Source: Hyphomonadaceae bacterium JAD_PAG50586_4 (GTDB taxonomy: Bacteria > Pseudomonadota > Alphaproteobacteria > Caulobacterales > Aquidulcibacteraceae). From it: a DNA stretch of 64,000 nucleotides. Position 1 is the stretch's first letter, and each line of letters opens with the position of its first letter. Under the pieces are notes generated by a model. That model had not been told where the DNA came from. It did no database searches and saw nothing but the letters and a program-made list of their open reading frames with translations. Location of the stretch: contig CP096134.1 in the NCBI GenBank assembly GCA_023242925.1, forward strand, positions 558,001 through 622,000. Reading direction: 5' to 3'. Shown here piece after piece: positions 57,526 to 64,000 of the stretch. The translations under genes and the position numbers were made by a program.

Positions 57526-58080
57526 TCATTTCGCTAACGCGGCGGCCTCTGCCGTACTCACGCGATCCAGTTCCGGCCCGCGATGGATCGAAAGCACCCC
57601 CGTGCGCGACACTTCCACCAAGCCAATGGGGCGCATGAGATCGATGAACGCATCGATCTTGTCGCTCGCGCCCGTCATTTCGAAGATGAAGCTCTCGAGC
57701 GTCGTGTCGATCACTTTGGCACGGAAGATTTCTGACACACGCAGAGCTTCGATGCGGTCTGCACCGGTGGAGCGCACTTTCACCAGCGCGAGTTCACGCT
57801 GCACGCCGTTCGGATCGCGCGTCACGTCGATGACGTTACGCACCGAAACGATACGATCGAGTTGCGATTTGATCTGATCGATGATGTTCGGCTCGCCGCG
57901 TGTCACCACCGTGATCCGCGACGTGTGAGCGGACTTATCCGTTTCCGCGACCGTCAGGCTCTCGATATTGTACCCACGCGCCGAGAATAGCCCGACGACG
58001 CGCGCCAGCACACCCGGCTCGTTGTCGACCATGATCGCGAGCGTGCGGCTCTCAGCGGGCTCTCCAGCGTGCGGCGGCAT
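57526..58080 (-). CDS. ilvH: Acetolactate synthase small (regulatory) subunit
   Basis: 184 residues. N-terminal ACT domain LAIMVDNEPGVLARVVGLFSARGYNIESLTVAETD and ALVKVRS in the second half. Confers valine feedback on the large subunit. Start overlaps the end of ilvB by one base, the usual pairing. Confidence 0.95.
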   Translation of the reverse strand: MPPHAGEPAESRTLAIMVDNEPGVLARVVGLFSARGYNIESLTVAETDKSAHTSRITVVTRGEPNIIDQIKSQLDRIVSVRNVIDVTRDPNGVQRELALVKVRSTGADRIEALRVSEIFRAKVIDTTLESFIFEMTGASDKIDAFIDLMRPIGLVEVSRTGVLSIHRGPELDRVSTAEAAALAK

Positions 58081-59891
58081 TAGACCAGCTTCTTTCCGTC
58101 ATCGTCGATCTCGTCGCCCACAAATGTGTCGGCGAGTATCATTTCGTTATGCGGCTTGCCTGACGGGATCATCGGGAAGCAATTCTCAGTTTTCGCCACG
58201 CGGCAATCGAACAGAACCGGGCCCGGTTCGTTGATCATCTGGATAATCTTGGCGTCGAGTTCATCCGGTTTCTCCGCACGGATGCCGACGGCGCCGAATG
58301 CCTCTGCCAACTTGACGAAATCCGGCAGCGCCTCGGAATAGGAATGCGAATAGCGCTCGCCATGCAGTAATTGCTGCCACTGGCGCACCATGCCCATCCA
58401 TTCGTTGTTCAGGATAAAAATCTTGATCGGCAGGCGATGCTGCACGGCCGTGCTCATCTCCTGCATCGTCATTTGCACGCTGGCTTCGCCGGCAATGTCG
58501 ATCACCAGCGCACCGGGATGCGCCGCTTGCACGCCGAGCGCTGCGGGCAGGCCGTAGCCCATCGTGCCCAACCCGCCGGAGGTCATCCAATGGTTCGGCT
58601 TGTCGAAATGAAAATATTGCGCGGCCCACATCTGATGCTGGCCGACTTCGGTGGTGATATAAACGTCCTTGTCACGCGTCAACGCGTAGAGGCGCTCGAT
58701 CGCATATTGCGGTTTGATCACGTCATTGCTTGGCCGATAGGCGAAGCCCTGGCGATTGCGCCAACCTTCGATCTGATCCCACCACGTTTTGGTGGAGGGC
58801 GGCTTCGAAGTCTTCGCACGATTGCGCCAGGCGACAAGCAATTGCTCCAGCGCTTCGGCCGCGTCGGCAATGATCGGCACATCGACGCGCACGTTCTTGT
58901 TGATGGAGGACGGATCGATATCGATGTGGATTTTCTTTGAGTTCGGGCTGAACGCGTCCAAGCGTCCAGTCACACGGTCATCGAAACGGGCGCCGACGCA
59001 GATCATCACATCGCAATCATGCATCGCATGATTGGCTTCCCACGAGCCATGCATGCCCAACATGCCAAGCCATTGCTTGTCCGGCGCGGGGAAGGCGCCC
59101 AGTCCCATGAGCGTCGAGGTGATTGGAAAGCCCGTTTCGCGCACCAAAGCGCGCAACGCTTCGCTCGCGCGCGGGCCAGCATTGATGACGCCGCCACCCG
59201 TGTAGAAAACCGGACGCTGCGCCGTCGCCATCAGCTCCGTCGCTTCCGCGATCTTCATTGCGTCGACATGGCGTACCGTGCGCTTGGAACGCTTCGGCGA
59301 ACGCTCAGGCGGCAGATACATGCCCGTCGCGAATTGCACATCCTTCGGAATATCGACCACGACCGGCCCAGGCCGGCCGCTGCGCGCGACGTAGAACGCC
59401 TCGTGCAGGATGGCCGAGAGATCATCGACGCTGCTCACCAGCCAATTGTGCTTGGTGCAGGAGCGAGTGATGCCGACCGTGTCGCATTCCTGGAACGCAT
59501 CGGTGCCGATGAGATGCGTCGCCACCTGGCCGGTGATGACCACCATCGGTATCGAGTCGAGCAGGGCGTCGGCGAGCGGCGTCACCATATTGGTGGCGCC
59601 AGGACCGGAGGTCACGAGCGCACACCCGACCTTGCCGGTGGAGCGCGCATAACCCTCAGCCGCATGCCCGGCGCCTTGTTCATGACGCACCAGAATATGA
59701 CGCACGTCTTCATCGCTGAAGAGCGCGTCATAGATTGGCAACACCGCGCCGCCCGGATAGCCGAACAGCGTGTCCACGCCATGATCCTTCAAGGCGCGTA
59801 CGACCATTTCCGCACCGCTCATCGGAATGCCGACGAGTGGCGTCGGCTCAGAAGCGGGGTGGATTTGGGCGATGTTGCTCGTGGTGGTCAT
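58080..59891 (-). CDS. ilvB: Acetolactate synthase large subunit
   Basis: 603 residues. Signatures: FGYPGGAVLPIYDAL near 42, the ThDP glutamate in LVRHEQGAGHAAEGYARSTG near 65, GPGATNMVTPLADALLDSIPMVVITGQV near 95, VGQHQMWAAQYF near 425. The ThDP/Mg motif reads DIAGEASVQMTMQEMSTAV to LNNEW, with GEA where E. coli has GDG; this variant is familiar in alphaproteobacterial enzymes. Condenses pyruvate or 2-ketobutyrate with pyruvate. Between ilvC and ilvH. Confidence 0.95.
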   Translation of the reverse strand: MTTTSNIAQIHPASEPTPLVGIPMSGAEMVVRALKDHGVDTLFGYPGGAVLPIYDALFSDEDVRHILVRHEQGAGHAAEGYARSTGKVGCALVTSGPGATNMVTPLADALLDSIPMVVITGQVATHLIGTDAFQECDTVGITRSCTKHNWLVSSVDDLSAILHEAFYVARSGRPGPVVVDIPKDVQFATGMYLPPERSPKRSKRTVRHVDAMKIAEATELMATAQRPVFYTGGGVINAGPRASEALRALVRETGFPITSTLMGLGAFPAPDKQWLGMLGMHGSWEANHAMHDCDVMICVGARFDDRVTGRLDAFSPNSKKIHIDIDPSSINKNVRVDVPIIADAAEALEQLLVAWRNRAKTSKPPSTKTWWDQIEGWRNRQGFAYRPSNDVIKPQYAIERLYALTRDKDVYITTEVGQHQMWAAQYFHFDKPNHWMTSGGLGTMGYGLPAALGVQAAHPGALVIDIAGEASVQMTMQEMSTAVQHRLPIKIFILNNEWMGMVRQWQQLLHGERYSHSYSEALPDFVKLAEAFGAVGIRAEKPDELDAKIIQMINEPGPVLFDCRVAKTENCFPMIPSGKPHNEMILADTFVGDEIDDDGKKLV

Positions 59892-59898
59892 GTCATGC

Positions 59899-60907
59899 TC
59901 ACGAATTCGTCGGTGATTTCAGCCACGCCATGCGCGACCGCAGCGCCGCACCCGTCTTTTCGATCGGATCGTCGCGGTCTTCGTTGAGCAGCGCGTTGTA
60001 GCGCGGCTTGCCGGCTTGGTTCTCAAGCGATCCATTCGCGCGCGAACGAGCCGGATTGAATGTCCTTCAGCACATCCCGCATGCGGCCTTTGGTTTCCTC
60101 CGTGATGATGCGCGGGCCCGAGACGACAGCGCCGTACTTCGCGGTCTCCGAGATGAAGTCATGCATCTTGCCGATGCCGCCTTCGTAGAACAGGTCCACG
60201 ATCAGTTTCAGTTCGTGTAGGCATTCGAAGTACGCGACTTCCGGCTGGTAGCCGGCGTCAACCAGCGTTTGATATCCGGCTTTCACCAGCTCTTTTGCGC
60301 CGCCGCAGAGCACGGCTTGTTCGCCGAACAGATCGGTTTCGGTTTCTTCGCGGAACGTGGTTTCGATCAGGCCGCCCGTCGCGCCGCCGATGCCCTTTGC
60401 ATAGGCCATCGCGCGGTCGCGCGCTTTGCCCGTCGCGTCTTGATAGACGGCGAACAGCGCCGGCACGCCACGACCGCGCGCATATTCACGGCGCACGAGA
60501 TCGCCCGGGCCTTTCGGCGCGACCAGCACAACGTCCAGATCCTTGCGCGGCGTCACGCGGCCATAGACGATCGAGAAGCCGTGCGCGAAGAGGATGGTCG
60601 CGCCTTCCTTGGCGTTCGGTTCGATCTCATTCTTCCAGACCTGATCTTGGATCATGTCCGGTGTCAGGATCGCGATCAGGTCCGCGCCCTTCACGGCGTC
60701 AACGACTTCAGCCGTCGCGATCTTGTCTTCGGTCGCGTGGGTCCAGCCTTTGCCGCCCTTGCGCACGCCGGCGACGACATCGAAGCCGTCATCGCGCAAA
60801 TTTTGCGCGTGCGCGCGACCTTGGCTGCCATAGCCAATAATGGCGATGCGTTTGCCGCGAAGCGCCTCGGCGTTCACATCGTTGGTGGTGTAGACAGTCG
60901 CTGACAT
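59899..60907 (-). CDS. ilvC: Ketol-acid reductoisomerase (class I), single frameshift
   Basis: Reconstructed 335 residues. N-terminal NADP fold [46 protein letters not shown], and the metal sites in [19 protein letters not shown] and [19 protein letters not shown]. The frame stops early after FAREWIA because of one extra T at 60025-60026 (plus-strand AA); the next frame gives [36 protein letters not shown], the proper C-terminus, to the TGA at 59899. Truncated form would lack only about 41 residues, but a sequence error is likely. Eight bases ahead of ilvB. Confidence 0.94.
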
Positions 60908-62616
<1,709 letters not shown>

Positions 62617-62648
62617 CTGGTCCGTTTAGACCCAGGCGCGCCGGCAAC

Positions 62649-62676
62649 AAAAAACCCGCTTCCATCCGGAGCGGGT
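62649..62676 (-). terminator. Attenuator terminator of the ilv leader
   Basis: On the minus strand: ACCCGCT (62676-62670), loop region, AGCGGGT, then six U residues (62654-62649). Two more pairs can extend the 7-bp stem. It lies between the leader peptide stop and the ilvD start, 33 bases before the ATG. An alternative 10-bp pairing blocks it: GGTGTTGCTG in the last leader codons (62725-62716) with CAGCAACACC (62683-62674), which includes the top of the terminator's first arm. Confidence 0.85.
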
Positions 62677-62703
62677 GTTGCTGGAAGGCCTGAGGGGGTT
62701 CTT

Positions 62704-62850
62704 TCAGGTCAAATTCAGCAACACCGCGCCGGCGCGTACGATAAGTACGACGCTGAGCAGAAGAAGTGTGCTGAGGGCTACGATGGCGCGCGGGTCCGCG
62801 ACGGCTAGGGCCGCCTTGGTTTGCCCCTTTGTGGGATCTACCGCTCGCAA
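62704..62850 (-). CDS. ilvL: Branched-chain leader peptide (ilv attenuator), TTG start
   Basis: 48 codons from TTG 62850, preceded by GAGGAG at 62863-62858 with seven bases of spacing. The C-terminal 27 residues contain 16 Leu, Ile or Val, including STLLLLSVVLIV and AVLLNL just before the stop. That is the hallmark of a branched-chain attenuation peptide. Known logic: when charged tRNA-Leu/Val/Ile is scarce the ribosome stalls upstream, leaving the final codons free to form the antiterminator; otherwise the terminator at 62649-62676 forms. Not long or motif-bearing enough for an enzyme. Earlier start codons in the frame are less well placed. Confidence 0.8.
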   Translation of the reverse strand: MRAVDPTKGQTKAALAVADPRAIVALSTLLLLSVVLIVRAGAVLLNLT

Positions 62851-63026
62851 TTTTATGCTCCTCAGGGCGCTGTTTACCTCAAAGTCAGGCTGCGGACAAG
62901 GCGTCAGCCGCTTGTTTGAGGCATATACGTGCTTTCGTCGCATGACGTAACGTAGATCACGTTCGGCCAATGGACGAACGCCGAGGCTTGCGCGAGTTTG
63001 GGCCAAAATCAGGGGAGGGCAGCGCT

Positions 63027-63677
63027 GTGACGCTCGCGTTTGACTATTATTTCTCGTTCCGCAGCCCGTATTCGTATCTGGCCGCGCCGCAAGTCGAGGA
63101 AATCGCACGCAAATATGACGTCGCCCCGCGCATGCGCATCGTGCTGCCGATCGCCGTGCGCATTCCGGGCTTCTTCAAGCAAGTGAACCCGCTCTGGCCG
63201 CCTTATCTGCTGCGCGACACGTTCCGCATCTCCCAGATGCACAACATCCCGTACCGCTGGCCCAGGCCCGACCCGATCGTCATGGACATGGGCACGCGCG
63301 AGGTCGCGCCCGATCAGCCCTACATTTATCGCGTCAGCCGCCTCGGTGCGTACGCGCAGCGCAAAGGCGCAGGACTCGCCTTCGCGCGCGCCGCCTCGCA
63401 TGCGATCTGGTCGGGCGAGATCGATAATTGGCACGAAAGCGATCACCTCGCCAACGCGCTCACCAAAGTCGGCCTCGATCCCGCTGAGGCCGAACGCGCG
63501 CTCGTTGAAGAGGTGGATCTGCTCGATGCCGAGATCGCGCAGAACGAAGCCGATCAGCGCAGCGCCGGCCATTGGGGCGTGCCGCTCTTCGTGTTCAACG
63601 ACGAACCCTTCTTCGGCCAAGACCGCCTCGATCATCTGATCTGGCGCATGCAGCAAAACGGATTGAGTGAGCGCTAA
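63027..63677 (+). CDS. 2-hydroxychromene-2-carboxylate isomerase / GST-kappa-like DsbA-family protein
   Basis: 216 residues from GTG 63027, which has AGGGGAGG eight bases upstream; the frame from 62970 lacks this. Thioredoxin-like start FDYYFSFRSPYSYLAAPQVEEIA with the S-x-x-S/Y-Y-L active-site serine in place of the DsbA cysteines. C-terminal HWGVPLFVFNDEPFFGQDRLDHLIWRM is the cis-proline and tail pattern of HCCA isomerase and GST kappa. Glutathione-dependent isomerase activity is likely; natural substrate unknown. Divergent from the ilv leader. Confidence 0.85.
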   Translation: MTLAFDYYFSFRSPYSYLAAPQVEEIARKYDVAPRMRIVLPIAVRIPGFFKQVNPLWPPYLLRDTFRISQMHNIPYRWPRPDPIVMDMGTREVAPDQPYIYRVSRLGAYAQRKGAGLAFARAASHAIWSGEIDNWHESDHLANALTKVGLDPAEAERALVEEVDLLDAEIAQNEADQRSAGHWGVPLFVFNDEPFFGQDRLDHLIWRMQQNGLSER

Positions 63678-64000
63678 TGGCCCGCACCCAGGCCCCTGAA
63701 TATGACGAACGCAAACTCGCGATCGTGGAAACCGCCGCTGCACTGTTCGCGCGCGACGGCTTCAATGGCGCGTCGGTCGCCGACATCGCCAAGCGCGGCA
63801 AGATCTCAAAATCGCTGATCTATCACTACTACACCGCGAAAGAGGACATCCTCTACGATGTGATGATCAGCCACGTGCGTGAACTCGAAGCCGCGGCCGA
63901 AGAAATCGCCAGCGACGAAACCTCGGCCGAAACCAAATTGCGCGATCTCACGCATCGCTTCATGGCGCTCTATGTCGGCGCTGCCGATCGCCACAAAGTG
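63677..64000 (+). CDS. TetR family regulator, 3' end outside the window
   Basis: At least 108 residues from ATG 63677, whose A is the last base of the preceding stop. The HTH is clear: IVETAAALFARDGFNGASVADIAKRGKISKSLIYHYYTAKEDILYDVM. The C-terminal ligand domain begins with the acidic helix AAAEEIASDETSAETKL and runs off the right edge. Likely cotranscribed with the isomerase gene. Confidence 0.88.
   Translation, partial: MARTQAPEYDERKLAIVETAAALFARDGFNGASVADIAKRGKISKSLIYHYYTAKEDILYDVMISHVRELEAAAEEIASDETSAETKLRDLTHRFMALYVGAADRHKV

Noticed and set aside
62871..62899. Promoter for the ilv leader (TTGTCC, 17 bp, TAAACA on the minus strand)
   Set aside because: Matches are weak and the implied start would lie on top of the leader's SD site, so it was not annotated.

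Overview
The window is a GC-rich (roughly two thirds GC by eye), densely coded bacterial chromosome segment. Gene content and protein style (TRAP uptake operon, long-form HisG with a TrpR-like YerC gene ahead of it, NodT-type outer-membrane factor, alphaproteobacterial acetolactate synthase, REP-like hairpins) suggest an alphaproteobacterium, possibly Caulobacterales/Hyphomonadales. That placement is inference. I see no phage, transposase, CRISPR array or rRNA.

Layout. 0-0.7 kb: end of a DUF1330-like gene. 0.7-7.2 kb: tripartite RND efflux operon (adaptor, pump, outer-membrane factor) with a divergent TetR regulator and a palindromic operator. 7.2-9.6 kb: sugar-lactone oxidase and a D-threonine-aldolase-like gene. 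9.7-17.4 kb: histidine operon yerC-hisG-hisD-(hisC-like::hisB)-hisH-hisA-hisF-hisIE-hisC, then a class I aminotransferase. 18.6-20.8 kb: two acyl-CoA dehydrogenases. 20.9-25.7 kb: a second RND pump (heavily frameshifted), its adaptor and a TetR regulator. 25.7-26.5 kb: an EAL gene that has lost its EAL motif. 26.6-30.2 kb: TRAP transporter plus hydratase, with a LacI-type palindrome upstream. 30.3-35.3 kb: sugar-phosphate genes pgl, galU, transaldolase-like and tkt. 35.3-38.9 kb: SIMPL lipoprotein, a repeat-bearing spacer, an ALDH7 dehydrogenase and OsmC. 39-41.2 kb: threonine catabolism tdh-kbl. 41.3-43.8 kb: two-component system. 43.8-47.4 kb: DUF3754 protein, secreted C13-type protease, Lrp regulator, DsbA-like protein and tRNA-Met. 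47.6-52.7 kb: a tightly overlapping five-gene cassette (GNAT-like, E1/ThiF-like, polytopic membrane protein, GNAT, nitroreductase). 52.7-54.4 kb: di-heme cytochrome c lipoprotein. 54.4-62.9 kb: the branched-chain amino acid cluster ilvD-ilvC-ilvB-ilvH-leuC-leuD-leuB, preceded by a Leu/Val/Ile-rich leader peptide and attenuator. 63-64 kb: a DsbA/GST-kappa-like isomerase and the start of another TetR gene.

Most interesting points: (1) the 47.6-52.7 kb cassette, a possible uncharacterised modification pathway with separate E1-like and nitroreductase genes that in the Rv1355c family are one protein; (2) a HisB fused to a HisC-like domain whose PLP lysine is replaced by leucine; (3) a complete transcription attenuator ahead of ilvD.

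Caution: about fourteen small indels break otherwise intact family frames, including tkt, ilvC, ilvD and probably the tRNA. Several lie in C/G runs. This pattern fits residual sequencing error better than gene decay, so broken genes are described as their reconstructed products.
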